64,000 bases of DNA from Pseudomonas mucidolens (GCF_900106045.1 NZ_LT629802.1:2976001-3040000), one strand, 5' to 3'. Counted from the stretch's first letter, positions 9,348 through 19,159 are shown. Program-made: numbers and translations. Notes: generated by a model from the letters alone, not told the origin.

Positions 9348-11999
9348 TCAATGTTCACTTTCCAGGCCAGGCTGAGCCGGCAGCGGCAGCAGCAAAGTGA
9401 TGCAAGTGCCCCGCCCGTCAATCCCCTCGGCCACGTCGATATGCCCGCCATGGGCGCCAACCATGCCCTGGCAAATGGCCAGGCCAAGTCCGGTGCCCTG
9501 CCCGCCACGATCGCCCCTGGCGGCGGTGTAGAACATATCGAAAATCTTCGCTCGCTCGTCCTGCGGAATGCCCGAACCTTCATCGCTGACAGAAAAAAAC
9601 ACCTGCTGCTCAGTCACGCCAGCACGCAATTGCAGGCGGCCGTGGGGCGGCGAAAACCGTGCAGCGTTCTCCAGCACATTGACCAAGGCCTGCTCGATCA
9701 GGGCCGCATGCACATAGAGTAACGGCAGTTCGGCCGGTACCTCGGTGCTCACTTGCAACGGTGCCAGCACTGCGCGTAAACGGCCAAGGGAGCTGCCGAC
9801 GATATCACCGGGAGAGACCCAGTCGCGCGCCAGCTTCAAGGCGCCGTGGCCGAGACGGGTCATGTCCAGCAGGTTCTGGATGTAGCGGTCCAGACGTTCG
9901 GCTTCGTCACGGGTGCCCTCCAGCAGTTCTCGGCGATCTGCCAGGGGAATCGCTTCTCCCAGGGCCAACAGACTGTCGATGCTGCCACGCATCGAGGTCA
10001 GCGGCGTGCGCAAGTCATGGGACACCGAGGCCAGCAACGCGCTGCGCAGTTGTTCGGTTTCGCCGTGCAGGCGCGCCGCTTCCAGATCCTGGGCCAACTG
10101 CGCGCGGGCCAACGCCTGGGCCAACGGCTGGCTCAGGGCGGTAAGCAAGCGACGGCGCTGGCCACTCAACTCCCGGCCCGCCTTGGGGCTGACACCGAGC
10201 AAGCCCAGCGGTCCCTCTTCGCCGGACAACGGCCACCACCACCAACGTCCAAGCGGCAAGGTGCCGGTGCCTACGCCGGCCGGTTGATCGTGCTGCCAGG
10301 CCCAGTCGGCGGCGGCGCTTTCGGCTTCGGTAAAGGTGATCGGGCCACCCGTTTCGATCTTCCAGGCGCCCTGCCCGTCGCGGTTGACGAGGCACAACTG
10401 CAGGTCGCTCCAGCCTTGCAGATGATGAGCCGCCGCACTGATTACGGCCTGGCGATCCGTGGCGGCGGTGAGTTTGCGCGACAGGTCGAGCAACTCGCTG
10501 GTTTCTTCCTGAGTGTCACGCAGCGCCTGCAACTGCCGACGCTGGCGAGCCGCCAGATTGCCGGTCAACGCCGCCATCAACAGGAAAAACACCAGCGTCA
10601 GCACGTCTTCCTCACGCTGGATGGCGAAGGAGAAATTTGGCGGGATAAACAGGAAGTCATAGATCAGGAACGACAACGCCGCGCAGGCCAGCGCGGGCCC
10701 CAGGCTACTGCGTACCGCCACCAGCAACACCGCGGCGAGGAACACCAGGGAAATATTGGGCAACGCCAACAGGCTCGACACCCCCCACGCCAACGCACTG
10801 GCGAGTAAGGTTGCCAGCACTGCCAGTGCATAGTCGAACCACACAAAACCACGCACGCTGGGCAAACGCGCTGGCGCCGGTACATCGTCGCTGTCGAGCA
10901 CGTTGATTTCCAGGCCGCGCGCATTGCGCAACAGCCGCGCCGCGAGCCCACCGCCAAACAGCCTGCGTCGCAAACGCGGACGCGATTGTCCGACCAACAG
11001 CAGACTCGCACGGCGCTCGGCGGCGTGCTGGATCAGGGTCTTGGCCACTTCACCGGCACGCAGCAACACCACTTCACCGCCCAGACGCTCTGCCAGTTGC
11101 TGGGCATTTTGCAGGCGCAGACGCGATTGCTCGTCGCGCGCACGGCCGTTGTCGACATGCACCAGACTCCAAGGCAAATGCCGGCGCTGCGCCACACGGC
11201 TGGCATGCCGCACCAGGCGCTCCGCCTGGCCATCTCCGTCGACGCCCACCAACAGCCGCCCGCGCACCGTGGGCACGGCCTGGCCGAGTTGGCGATAACC
11301 CTGGGTCAAATCATTATCGACATGAGCGGCGGCGGTCTGCATCGCCAATTCACGCAAGGCCATGAGGTTGGTCTGGGTGAAGAACGCATCAATGGCTGCA
11401 CGGGCCTGTTCCGGCACGTAAACCTTGCCGTCGCGCAGGCGCTCCAACAGCTCGCGGGATGGCAGGTCGATCAACAGCAGCTCATCCGCCTCCTGCAACA
11501 CCCAGTCAGGCAAGGTTTCACGCACCTGTACCCCGGTGATTCCCCGCACCTGATCGTTGAGACTTTCCAGGTGCTGGACGTTGACCGTGGTGAACACGTT
11601 GATGCCGGCGGCGAGCAGTTCCTGAATGTCCTGCCAGCGCTTTTCGTGGCGGCTGCCGGGCGCATTGCTGTGGGCCAGTTCGTCCACCAGCACCAGCTTG
11701 GGCTTGGTGGCGAGCACGCCGTCGAGGTCCATCTCCTCCAGCATCACGCCCCGGTATTCGGAACGCTGCAAAGGCTGCTGCGGCAAACCACCGAGCAAGG
11801 CTTCGGTTTCCGCACGGCCATGGGTTTCGACCACGCCCGCAACCACCTTCACGCCCTGGCGCAGTTGGGCGTGGGCGGCCTGGAGCATGGCGTAGGTCTT
11901 GCCCACGCCAGGCGCGGCGCCGAGGAACACTTTGAGTCGGCCACGGCCATTGCGCGGCAGGTCGGCTAACAGGGCATCGGCACGGCCGGAGTCGCTCAT
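9348..11999 (-). CDS. kdpD: KdpD sensor histidine kinase
   Basis: An 883-residue sensor, close to the E. coli length of about 894. The N-terminal KdpD domain has a Walker A motif GAAPGVGKTYAML and the VDELAHSNAPGSRHEKRWQD motif. A USP-like domain follows, then four transmembrane helices (about 400-490) and a GAF-like region. The HisKA segment carries His661 in SVSHDLRTPLTSM, followed by HATPase boxes NVLENAARFSPP, DEGSGIP and GTGLGLAICQGM. It senses low K+ or ionic strength and phosphorylates KdpE. The ATG at 11999 has AAGGA upstream. It lies 53 bases behind kdpC, in one operon. Confidence 0.97.
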   Translation of the reverse strand: MSDSGRADALLADLPRNGRGRLKVFLGAAPGVGKTYAMLQAAHAQLRQGVKVVAGVVETHGRAETEALLGGLPQQPLQRSEYRGVMLEEMDLDGVLATKPKLVLVDELAHSNAPGSRHEKRWQDIQELLAAGINVFTTVNVQHLESLNDQVRGITGVQVRETLPDWVLQEADELLLIDLPSRELLERLRDGKVYVPEQARAAIDAFFTQTNLMALRELAMQTAAAHVDNDLTQGYRQLGQAVPTVRGRLLVGVDGDGQAERLVRHASRVAQRRHLPWSLVHVDNGRARDEQSRLRLQNAQQLAERLGGEVVLLRAGEVAKTLIQHAAERRASLLLVGQSRPRLRRRLFGGGLAARLLRNARGLEINVLDSDDVPAPARLPSVRGFVWFDYALAVLATLLASALAWGVSSLLALPNISLVFLAAVLLVAVRSSLGPALACAALSFLIYDFLFIPPNFSFAIQREEDVLTLVFFLLMAALTGNLAARQRRQLQALRDTQEETSELLDLSRKLTAATDRQAVISAAAHHLQGWSDLQLCLVNRDGQGAWKIETGGPITFTEAESAAADWAWQHDQPAGVGTGTLPLGRWWWWPLSGEEGPLGLLGVSPKAGRELSGQRRRLLTALSQPLAQALARAQLAQDLEAARLHGETEQLRSALLASVSHDLRTPLTSMRGSIDSLLALGEAIPLADRRELLEGTRDEAERLDRYIQNLLDMTRLGHGALKLARDWVSPGDIVGSSLGRLRAVLAPLQVSTEVPAELPLLYVHAALIEQALVNVLENAARFSPPHGRLQLRAGVTEQQVFFSVSDEGSGIPQDERAKIFDMFYTAARGDRGGQGTGLGLAICQGMVGAHGGHIDVAEGIDGRGTCITLLLPLPAQPGLESEH

Positions 12000-12052
12000 G
12001 GGAAGTGTCCTTCAGATGTCATGTAATCAGGCACAATGAAAATCAAACGGGT

Positions 12053-12598
12053 TCAGAGTTTTTCCAGGGCCATGTTCAGTGCCAATACATTGACTACAGC
12101 GGGCCCCACCAACGGGCTGTCGATATGCTCATCCAACAACCGCTGCAAGGTCGCTACCGGTACATTCCGTGCCGCCGCCACCCGCGCCAGTTGATAGGCA
12201 ATCGCCTGCGGTGGCAAGTGCGGATCGAGACCGCTGCCGGAAGTCGTCAACAATGCCAGCGGTACCGGGCCCTGATCTGGAACCTGGAGCTTACCGGCGT
12301 CGTCGAAGATCCGCGTCGCCAGCGCCGGGTTGCTTGGGCCCAGGTTGCTGGCGGTGCTGGAGACCGTCGCAAAAGCCCCCGCAGACGGCCGTGGGTGGAA
12401 CCAACCATCACCGGTAAAGTCCTGGGCAATCAGGCTGGACCCACGCACCTTGCCGCCGGCATCGCGTACAAGACTGCCATTGGCCTGATCAGGAAAGGCC
12501 ATCTGGGCGATCCCGGTGACCACCAAAGGGTACGCCACGCCAGTGATCAGGGTCATCAACACCAGCAGGCTCAAGGCCGGGCGGATCAGCTTGGTCAT
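12053..12598 (-). CDS. kdpC: KdpC subunit of the K+-transporting ATPase
   Basis: A 181-residue, single-pass inner-membrane subunit with a periplasmic C-terminal part. The N-terminal helix [20 protein letters not shown] and the motifs [32 protein letters not shown] and LLDEHI match KdpC. It stabilises the KdpFABC complex and assists K+ or ATP use. Three candidate starts lie in a row (12604 TTG, 12601 ATG, 12598 ATG); I took 12598 because the GAGGA site is seven bases from it. Confidence 0.95.
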   Translation of the reverse strand: MTKLIRPALSLLVLMTLITGVAYPLVVTGIAQMAFPDQANGSLVRDAGGKVRGSSLIAQDFTGDGWFHPRPSAGAFATVSSTASNLGPSNPALATRIFDDAGKLQVPDQGPVPLALLTTSGSGLDPHLPPQAIAYQLARVAAARNVPVATLQRLLDEHIDSPLVGPAVVNVLALNMALEKL

Positions 12599-12658
12599 CA
12601 TCAAATCCTCATGGGAAACACGTCATTGAGTACCGCAGCCAACAACTGCGGTACCGCT

Positions 12659-14722
12659 TCAAACCAGGTGCAATGCCGTCAACAGCATGTCGATCAGCTT
12701 GATCCCCACGAACGGCACCACAAGCCCGCCCACGCCATAGATCAACAGGTTGCGCCGCAGCAACGCCGCAGCGCTCGCCGCCTGCACCCGTACACCGCGC
12801 AGTGCCAACGGGATCAGCACCACGATGATCAGGGCGTTGAACACAATGGCCGAGAGAATTGCGCTCTGCGGACTGCTCAAGTGCATCACGTTGAGCACAC
12901 CCAATTGTGGGTAGATCGAGGCGAACAGCGCCGGCAGGATGGCGAAGTACTTGGCCACGTCATTCGCGATGGAGAACGTGGTCAGCGCACCGCGGGTCAC
13001 CAGCAATTCCTTGCCGACCTGCACCACGTCCAGCAGCTTGGTGGGGTCGCTGTCGAGGTCGACCATGTTCGCCGCCTCGCGGGCCGCTTGCGTGCCATCA
13101 TTCATGGCCATGCCGACATCCGCCTGGGCCAGCGCCGGCGCATCGTTGGCGCCGTCGCCGCACATGGCCACCAGACGCCCGTCGTTTTGTTCAAGGCGAA
13201 TGCGCGCCAGCTTCTTCTCGGGCGTGGCTTCGGCCAGCACATCATCAACCCCGGCTTCGGCAGCGATGGCGGCGGCGGTCAACGGGTTGTCGCCGGTCAC
13301 CATCACCGTGCGGATCCCCAGTTTGCGCAGCTCGGCGAAACGCTCGCGAATGCCGGGCTTGACCACGTCCTTGAGGTGAATCGCGCCAAGCAGCTTGCCG
13401 TCGGCACATACCAGCAAGGGCGTGCCGCCGCTCTGGGCGATTTTGTCGATTTCCCTGGACAGCGCGGGCAACACCTCCTGACGCTGCAAGCCAATAAAGC
13501 TCAGCAACGAGTCGACGGCGCCTTTACGGAAGACGCGTCCCTGGTAATCGACGCCGGACAAGCGTGTCTCAGCACTGAACGGCACCCCCGTCAGTTCCCC
13601 GGCGGACGGTTCGGTTTGCGGGTGCATTGCGCGCAGGTACTCGACAATGGATTTGCCTTCGGCGGTGTCATCCGCCAAAGACGCCAGCAGCGCCCCTTCG
13701 ACCAGCTCGTTGATGCTGACACCCGGCGCCGCATGCACCGCCGCGCAACGGCGGTTACCGAAAGTGATGGTGCCGGTCTTGTCCAGCAGCAACACATGCA
13801 CATCGCCCGCGGCTTCCACCGCACGGCCGGACTTGGCGATCACATTGAGGCGCACCAGGCGATCCATGCCGGCGATACCGATGGCCGACAACAGGCCGCC
13901 GATAGTGGTAGGAATCAGCGTCACCAGCAACGCCACCAGAAACACCAGCGGCAGGCTGCCATTGGCGAAGTAAGCGAACGGCTGCAAGGTCACGACCACC
14001 AGCAGGAAGATCAAGGTCAGGCCGATCAGCAGGATATCCAGCGCCACTTCATTGGGCGTCTTCTGACGCTTGGCGCCTTCTACCAGCGCGATCATGCGGT
14101 CCAGGGTCGATTCGCCGGGGTTGGCGGTGATGCGGATCAGCAGCCAGTCGGACACCAACCGAGTATTGCCAGTGACAGCCGAGCGGTCGCCGCCCGATTC
14201 ACGAATCACCGGTGCGGATTCCCCAGTGATCGCCGCTTCGTTGACGGCGGCGATGCCTTCAATGACTTCGCCATCACCGGGGATCATTTCCCCGGCCTCG
14301 ACCCGCACCACATCGTCTTTGTGCAAGCTCGAGGCCGGCACCACCGTGAAGCTGCCGTCCGCCTCCCGGCGGCGCGCACTGAGGCCCTCGCTGCCCGCCT
14401 TGAGGCTGTCGGCGCGGGCTTTGCCACGGCCCTCGGCCAGGGCTTCGGCGAAGTTGGCGAACAGCACCGTGAACCACAGCCACACAGCGATTTGCACGGC
14501 GATAAAGGTGGGCACAGCGGTGTCGGGTATCAGGCACAGGAGCGTGGTGAGGATCGCGGTCAACTCCACCACCAGCATCACGGGGGAGCGTTTCAACTGG
14601 CGCGGGTCCAGCTTGACGAACGCCTGGACCAGCGCCGCACGCCACAGGGCTGAGATCGCGGTTTTGGCAGGCTCGCGGGTTTTGCCCGGTGCGGCATTTT
14701 TTGCAGGCATATTCATGTTCAT
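12659..14722 (-). CDS. kdpB: KdpB P-type ATPase catalytic subunit
   Basis: A 687-residue P-type ATPase. The phosphorylated aspartate is Asp314 in [13 protein letters not shown]. The actuator loop [16 protein letters not shown] (TGES near 166-169) and the hinge [18 protein letters not shown] are intact. TM segments sit near 48-90, 230-280 and the C-terminus. It energises K+ import through KdpA. The ATG at 14722 lies only three bases from AAGGGA, and the in-frame ATG two codons on (14716) is better spaced, so the true start may be there. It sits eight bases behind kdpA. Confidence 0.97.
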   Translation of the reverse strand: MNMNMPAKNAAPGKTREPAKTAISALWRAALVQAFVKLDPRQLKRSPVMLVVELTAILTTLLCLIPDTAVPTFIAVQIAVWLWFTVLFANFAEALAEGRGKARADSLKAGSEGLSARRREADGSFTVVPASSLHKDDVVRVEAGEMIPGDGEVIEGIAAVNEAAITGESAPVIRESGGDRSAVTGNTRLVSDWLLIRITANPGESTLDRMIALVEGAKRQKTPNEVALDILLIGLTLIFLLVVVTLQPFAYFANGSLPLVFLVALLVTLIPTTIGGLLSAIGIAGMDRLVRLNVIAKSGRAVEAAGDVHVLLLDKTGTITFGNRRCAAVHAAPGVSINELVEGALLASLADDTAEGKSIVEYLRAMHPQTEPSAGELTGVPFSAETRLSGVDYQGRVFRKGAVDSLLSFIGLQRQEVLPALSREIDKIAQSGGTPLLVCADGKLLGAIHLKDVVKPGIRERFAELRKLGIRTVMVTGDNPLTAAAIAAEAGVDDVLAEATPEKKLARIRLEQNDGRLVAMCGDGANDAPALAQADVGMAMNDGTQAAREAANMVDLDSDPTKLLDVVQVGKELLVTRGALTTFSIANDVAKYFAILPALFASIYPQLGVLNVMHLSSPQSAILSAIVFNALIIVVLIPLALRGVRVQAASAAALLRRNLLIYGVGGLVVPFVGIKLIDMLLTALHLV

Positions 14723-14730
14723 ATCCCTTT

Positions 14731-16425
14731 TCAGAAGCCCATGCTCAGGTGTTCAGCAATCGGTCCCAGCGCCAGCGTCGGCAGGAAAGTCAGGCCGCCC
14801 ACCAGCAAAATGGTCATGGTCAACAGGGTCACGAACAGCGGGCCATGGGTCGGAAAGCTGTTCTGGCTGACCGGTGCGCTCTTCTTCAGCGCCAGGCTGC
14901 CGGCCAGGGCCAGTACTGGGAAGATGTAGCCAAAACGACCGATCAACATGCCCAGGCCTTGCATCAAGTTGTGAAAAGGCGTGTTGGCACCAAAGCCACC
15001 GAATGCCGAACCGTTGTTGGCGCCCGCCGAGGTGTAGGCGTAGAGCAACTGGCTGAAACCGTGAGGGCCTGGATTACTGATTGCCGCAGCCGGGCCAGGC
15101 AAGCTGGCGGCGATAGCGCTGAGCACCAGCACGGCCACCGGCATGACCAGCAGTGTCACCACCAGCAATTGCACTTCCCTGGCCTGGAGCTTCTTGCCGA
15201 GATATTCCGGTGTGCGACCGATCATCAGGCCGGCAAGAAACACCGCGATCAGCACATTGAGCAACATGCCGTACATCCCGGCACCAACGCCGCCGAAGAT
15301 CACTTCGCCGACCATCATGTTGACCAACGCCACCATCCCACTGAGGGGACTGAGGCTGTCCTGCATACCGTTGACCGAACCGTTGGACGCCGCCGTAGTG
15401 GTCACCGACCACAGCACGGTGCCGGTGGTGCCGAAGCGTGACTCCTTGCCTTCGAGCGGGGCGGTCTGTTCGACGGCGGGGTTATTCAAGGTCGGGTTGG
15501 GCTGGTATTCGGACCACTGCGACACCGCGCCGCCGATCAGGAACAGCGCGAACATGCAGCCAAGAATCGCCCGGCTCTGACGCAGGTCTTTGACGTAATG
15601 GCCAAACGTGAACACCAGGGCGACCGGGATCAGGATGATCGCCGACACCTCAAACAGGTTGGACCAGGCCGTCGGGTCCTCGAACGGATGCGCCGAGTTG
15701 ACGCCAAAGAAGCCCCCGCCGTTGGTGCCCAGTTGCTTGATGGCAATCTGGCTGGCCGCTGGCCCCAAAGGAATCAACTGGTCCACGCCCTGCATCGTCA
15801 GCGCATCAACGTAGTGGGCGAAGGTTTGAGGAACGCCCTGCCAGACCAGAAACAACGCCAGCACCAGACACAGTGGCAACAGTCCATAAAGCGTGGCGCG
15901 GGTCATGTCGACCCAAAAGTTGCCCAGGGTGTTTGCCGATTTGCGAGCAATCCCACGGCATAACGCTACAAGGACGGCCAAGCCGGTCGCCGCACTGACA
16001 AAGTTCTGCACGCCAAGGCCGACCATCTGGCTGAAGTAGCTCAGGGACGCCTCGCCGCTGTAGGACTGCCAGTTGGTATTGGTGATGAAACTGACGGCAG
16101 TGTTGAACGCCTGCGTCCACTCCATGCCCTGCAGTTGCTGCGGATTGAGGGGCAAATAGCCCTGCAGCAGTAGGATCGCGAACAGCAGCACAAAGCCTGA
16201 AAGGTTGAACGCGAGCAAGGCCAGGGCATACTTCTGCCAGCTTTGCTCTTGTTGCGCATCAACCCCCGACAGGCGCAGACACACGCGCTCAACCGGCCCG
16301 AGCACAGGCGTCAGCCAGGTGCGCTGACCTTCCATCACCTTGTAGTAGAAGCGTCCCAGAAAAGGCGCCGGAACCAGCACTGCGACAAAGAAGGCGAGGA
16401 TCAGCCAATAGTCATAACTGTGCAT
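14731..16425 (-). CDS. kdpA: KdpA potassium-binding subunit
   Basis: A 564-residue polytopic membrane protein that forms the K+ channel-like pathway of the Kdp pump. Selectivity-filter segments visible include [31 protein letters not shown] and the late [20 protein letters not shown]. Length equals that of other Pseudomonas KdpA proteins. It is preceded by kdpF with eight bases between and followed by kdpB, consistent with the conserved kdpFABC order. Confidence 0.97.
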   Translation of the reverse strand: MHSYDYWLILAFFVAVLVPAPFLGRFYYKVMEGQRTWLTPVLGPVERVCLRLSGVDAQQEQSWQKYALALLAFNLSGFVLLFAILLLQGYLPLNPQQLQGMEWTQAFNTAVSFITNTNWQSYSGEASLSYFSQMVGLGVQNFVSAATGLAVLVALCRGIARKSANTLGNFWVDMTRATLYGLLPLCLVLALFLVWQGVPQTFAHYVDALTMQGVDQLIPLGPAASQIAIKQLGTNGGGFFGVNSAHPFEDPTAWSNLFEVSAIILIPVALVFTFGHYVKDLRQSRAILGCMFALFLIGGAVSQWSEYQPNPTLNNPAVEQTAPLEGKESRFGTTGTVLWSVTTTAASNGSVNGMQDSLSPLSGMVALVNMMVGEVIFGGVGAGMYGMLLNVLIAVFLAGLMIGRTPEYLGKKLQAREVQLLVVTLLVMPVAVLVLSAIAASLPGPAAAISNPGPHGFSQLLYAYTSAGANNGSAFGGFGANTPFHNLMQGLGMLIGRFGYIFPVLALAGSLALKKSAPVSQNSFPTHGPLFVTLLTMTILLVGGLTFLPTLALGPIAEHLSMGF

Positions 16426-16433
16426 AGCCGCTC

Positions 16434-16523
16434 CTAGTTCCGATCTGCGCGTAGCAGCGCGACCAGCAGATAAATGAACAGCGCCACGGCCAATAGCAGT
16501 GACACTCCGTCCAGAATGCTCAT
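16434..16523 (-). CDS. kdpF: KdpF, 29-residue subunit of the Kdp pump
   Basis: A 29-residue single-helix peptide, MSILDGVSLLLAVALFIYLL continuing to ALLRADRN. KdpF is a lipid-like stabiliser of the KdpABC complex and is always encoded directly before kdpA, as here. The ATG at 16523 has GGAG nine bases upstream. It is the first gene of the operon, so the K+-responsive promoter should lie at 16524-16660. Confidence 0.93.
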   Translation of the reverse strand: MSILDGVSLLLAVALFIYLLVALLRADRN

Positions 16524-16584
16524 GGAAGTTTCTCCGTCGTACGGCGACTGCCGCGTGTAGGAGGATTGTCCACAGGAGTGGTGT

Positions 16585-16646
16585 AAAGGAACGAGAGCGA
16601 GGGCATGGCAGGGGCGTAAAAACGCCGTAAAGAACGGGCCTTTACC
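16585..16646 (-). promoter_or_regulatory. Candidate KdpE-responsive promoter region of kdpF
   Basis: Upstream of kdpF the minus strand carries repeated CTTTAC or TTTTTAC steps: CTTTACGGCGTTTTTACGCC (around 16613-16632) and CCTTTACACC nearer the gene. KdpE sites in enterobacteria are T-rich and contain similar steps, so this is the likely control region. It is inferred from position and composition only. Confidence 0.3.
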
Positions 16647-16707
16647 GATTTTTTGTAGGAGCGGAGCGCCTGATACCGCTTTTGTGGCGCGGGGGCTTGC
16701 CACAGGT

Positions 16708-16725
16708 AATGCCGTTCAGTTAAGC
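16708..16725. repeat. Copy of the short TTAACTGAACGGCATT repeat (inverted)
   Basis: AATGCCGTTCAGTTAAGC, the reverse complement of the motif at 16843 and 16884. It lies 14 bases before REPIN 2, so REPIN 2 is flanked by inverted copies. With the next bases it is nearly identical to 19071-19094. Confidence 0.75.
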
Positions 16726-16739
16726 GAATAGCATCCATG

Positions 16740-16837
16740 GTAGGAGCGAGCTTGCTCGCGAAAAACGTCAACGATAACGCGTGTTTCCTGAATAAACGCG
16801 GCGCCTATAAGTTCTTCGCGAGCAAGCTCGCTCCTAC
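16740..16837. repeat. REPIN copy 2
   Basis: REP units at 16740-16762 and 16815-16837 in inverted orientation, total 98 bases. Its 52-base spacer is almost the exact reverse complement of that in REPIN 1, so the two copies are inserted in opposite orientations. It lies in the 593-base gap between kdpF and the DUF2897 gene, a gap otherwise holding the short repeat copies and a degenerate REP-like stretch at about 16655-16705. Confidence 0.92.
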
Positions 16838-16842
16838 AAATA

Positions 16843-16862
16843 GCCTTAACTGAACGGCATTA
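16843..16862. repeat. Copy of the short TTAACTGAACGGCATT repeat
   Basis: GCCTTAACTGAACGGCATTA, starting six bases after REPIN 2. It is inverted relative to the copy at 16708 and direct to the one at 16884. Confidence 0.75.
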
Positions 16863-16883
16863 CCTAGCCACAGGAAATTTTCA

Positions 16884-16903
16884 GCTTTAACTGAACGGCA
16901 TTG
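16884..16903. repeat. Copy of the short TTAACTGAACGGCATT repeat
   Basis: GCTTTAACTGAACGGCATTG, a tandem direct partner of the copy at 16843, with 21 bases between them. Confidence 0.75.
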
Positions 16904-17116
16904 CCCCAAACCCGGCGCACCGTAACCCGGTCGTATCGAGCAGCTTTCATTGACTCCCACCCGGCTGCGCACGCGCCCGCCGATGCAATCTCGAGCGGGC
17001 TCTGAGCCTGTGGGGCGTAACCGGCCTACAATGGAACGACTGAGGAAACTCGTCACTCAAAGCTGATAGTGCTGCGGGAAATCCTCCCCCCAGCAGTCGG
17101 CCTCAAGGAGAACCCT

Positions 17117-17284
17117 ATGCCCTGGTATGCCTGGTTGATCATGGCTGTCGCCATCGGCTCGATCGTCGGTGGTTTGATGATGCTGCGCGACAGCGCCAAC
17201 AAAGTGGAACTGACCGATGAACAACGCAAGCGCGTCGCTGAACGCAACGCGCAAGCAGACGCCAAGGATGCACAAGATCGCTGA
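17117..17284 (+). CDS. DUF2897 family small membrane protein
   Basis: A 55-residue protein with one N-terminal transmembrane helix (MPWYAWLIMAVAIGSIVGGL) and a charged, helical C-terminal tail rich in Lys, Glu, Arg and Asp. This matches the short DUF2897 proteins common in Pseudomonas, whose function is unknown. The ATG at 17117 has AAGGAG about eight bases upstream. It converges with the DUF1989 gene, leaving an eight-base gap. Confidence 0.8.
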   Translation: MPWYAWLIMAVAIGSIVGGLMMLRDSANKVELTDEQRKRVAERNAQADAKDAQDR

Positions 17285-17292
17285 TGGGATGT

Positions 17293-18141
17293 CTATTCCC
17301 AATCCGCTTTCGCGATATGCAGCCCGTGCTGCCCGTTGTAGGCAGCACGCTCTGGCGGACTCCAGCCCTCCAGCAAGGTGTCCTCCAACCGATAAATTTC
17401 CACCCCCAACGGCCGGCAGACGCTGAGAGGATCCTGCGCGTCAGGCCCCCACATCGCCAGCGACAAATCGCCCCCCGGACAAGTCGACAACGCGCACAGC
17501 ACATCAATCTCGGCGAAAAATTCCAGGTAATCACCTTGCTGCGCCGGACAGGCCTTCATGAAATACATGTCATCGTGATTCAAGCCGGTGCACTGGAAGA
17601 TGTTCAGCACATCGTGCACATCAAACTCCGTCAACCCGTGTGGCAGCACCGCACGGGTCAGATTCGAATGGCAATGATGGTGGAAATCCTCACCGGTAAG
17701 CATCTTGTTCACATAAGGATCGCAACGAGTCCCCAATAGATCATGCAAACGCCCACCGTGCTCATCGATGCCATAGGCAGCCAGGCTGTCATCGGTAATC
17801 GTCAACAGCGGTCGCAAAAACGGCAGGTTTGACCACAACCGATCATGGGTCGTGACATGCGCGCCCTGCAGTTGCCGAGTACGCGCCGCCCACAGACGCT
17901 CACGGGGATCATTGGCGTTCCACACATTGAAGTCACCCACCTGCGGGCCAACCGGTGTGGTTACCCGGAACACATGACCGGCCGGCACCTTCCAGGCACG
18001 CCCCGTCCTGATCGGTACTTCAAACTGCTCAATCAGTGTGCGCTGATCAACCTCACCGCGAATCCGCTCGTAGAACGCCTTGTCAACCTGCAACGCCGAG
18101 CCTTTGCTGACCTGATAAGCCGCGGGATAGTCTTTGTACAT
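17293..18141 (-). CDS. DUF1989 (urea carboxylase-associated) family protein
   Basis: A 282-residue protein of the DUF1989 family, whose members sit near urea carboxylase/allophanate hydrolase genes or act in amine metabolism. Family traits visible are GRAWKVPAGHVFRV, VGDFNVWNANDPRERLW, the metal-like cluster FHHHCHSNLTRAVLPHGL and DVLNIFQCTG, and AEIDVLCALSTCPGGDLS with two cysteines. No urea carboxylase genes are close by, so this is a stand-alone member. I chose the ATG at 18141 (GGAG nine bases upstream) over the one at 18156. It is divergent from the TetR gene across a gap holding REPIN 3. The reaction is unknown. Confidence 0.78.
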   Translation of the reverse strand: MYKDYPAAYQVSKGSALQVDKAFYERIRGEVDQRTLIEQFEVPIRTGRAWKVPAGHVFRVTTPVGPQVGDFNVWNANDPRERLWAARTRQLQGAHVTTHDRLWSNLPFLRPLLTITDDSLAAYGIDEHGGRLHDLLGTRCDPYVNKMLTGEDFHHHCHSNLTRAVLPHGLTEFDVHDVLNIFQCTGLNHDDMYFMKACPAQQGDYLEFFAEIDVLCALSTCPGGDLSLAMWGPDAQDPLSVCRPLGVEIYRLEDTLLEGWSPPERAAYNGQHGLHIAKADWE

Positions 18142-18307
18142 GGTGCAATGCTCCATTAACGGTGGGCGAACAGCGTATGAGCCGAGGGCCGGCGAAGGAC
18201 GAAGTGCTACTCATCGACACGTCACGAGGACTCAACATTCATTTCGGTAGGCCTAATCACTATTCATGCCAACCAGCAAAGAAGCCGGCGTAGACCCTAA
18301 TGCTCTT

Positions 18308-18405
18308 GTAGGAGCGAGCTTGCTCGCGAAAAATGCAAAGGCACCGCGTTTACTCAGACAGCACGCGTTACCGTTGACGACTTTCGCGAGCAAGCTCGCT
18401 CCTAC
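18308..18405. repeat. REPIN copy 3
   Basis: REP units at 18308-18330 and 18383-18405, total 98 bases, spacer in the orientation of REPIN 1 but diverged. It is flanked by an inverted eight-base pair, CCTAATGC before and GCATTAGG after, each four bases from the REP ends. It fills most of the intergenic region between the DUF1989 and TetR genes. Confidence 0.92.
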
Positions 18406-18497
18406 ATCGGCATTAGGCGTAGCCCGCTTTTTGTAAAGAGGCAGGAACCCGTACCAAACCATGGTTAATATGGCGTGATGTTTCGGAGGGTGCCTCT

Positions 18498-19094
18498 ATG
18501 CGTTATTCGCAGGATCACAAAGCTCAAACCCACCAGCGCATCATTAAAGAAGCCTCCGTTCGATTTCGTCGCGACGGCATCGGCGCCACCGGCCTGCAAC
18601 CGCTGATGAAAGCCCTGGACCTGACCCATGGCGGGTTCTACGCACACTTCAAATCCAAGGACGAACTGGTGGAAAAGGCCCTGCAAGCCGCTGCCGCCGA
18701 ACTCGACACGCACTGCGCAATGCTGTTCAGCCAGGAACAGCCACTGCACGCGTTCATCGACAGCTACCTGTCCGAATGGCACCGAACCTCACCGGACCAG
18801 GGTTGCCCATTGCCGACCATGTCCTGGGAAATTGCGCAGCGAGGGCGACCAAGCCCGACCACCGACACCGTGCTAGGCACCAGGCTCCAGCAAATAGAAG
18901 CGACGTTGCATAGTCCAAATGCCGGCGAGCAAAGCCTGATCATGATGTCGACCCTGGTGGGGGCATTGGTGCTCGCGAGGAGCGTCGAGAACCCCGAGTT
19001 GGCGACGCGGATTCTAGAAGTGGTGAGTGAGCAGTTGAAAACAGTGGGCGAAAAAGGCCGGGTAAACCCTAATGCCGATCAGTTAAGCGAATGA
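18498..19094 (+). CDS. TetR family transcriptional regulator
   Basis: A 198-residue repressor-type regulator. The N-terminal helix-turn-helix shows IIKEASVRFRRDGIGATGLQ followed by LMKALDLTHGGFYAHFKSKD. The C-terminal part fits the TetR_C family found in YcdC/AcrR-like regulators (ARGRPSPTTDT-like region and MMSTLVGALVLARSV). It has a strong GGAGGG site before the ATG. Its most likely target is its own promoter and that of the divergent DUF1989 gene. The last residues (NADQLSE) and the stop codon are encoded by a copy of a dispersed repeat, suggesting the 3' end was altered by repeat insertion. Confidence 0.88.
   Translation: MRYSQDHKAQTHQRIIKEASVRFRRDGIGATGLQPLMKALDLTHGGFYAHFKSKDELVEKALQAAAAELDTHCAMLFSQEQPLHAFIDSYLSEWHRTSPDQGCPLPTMSWEIAQRGRPSPTTDTVLGTRLQQIEATLHSPNAGEQSLIMMSTLVGALVLARSVENPELATRILEVVSEQLKTVGEKGRVNPNADQLSE
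19071..19094. repeat. Short repeat copy supplying the end of the TetR gene
   Basis: AATGCCGATCAGTTAAGCGA and the next four bases match 16708-16731 with few differences. Here the repeat is read in frame as the final codons and stop of the TetR gene. Confidence 0.7.
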
Positions 19095-19159
19095 AGCGCC
19101 TTGGTAGAGGCTCTTCACCGTTTACTGAGCCGCATTGCGAGGAATAACCGGCCTTACGC

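Noticed and set aside
12005..14653. An 882-codon open frame opposite kdpC and kdpB
   Set aside because: The kdp genes on the other strand have complete catalytic motifs; the antisense frame has no recognisable domain and is an effect of codon bias.
16655..16705. A sixth REPIN before kdpF
   Set aside because: Only degenerate REP-like pieces are present and no inverted partner at the 98-base spacing is found.
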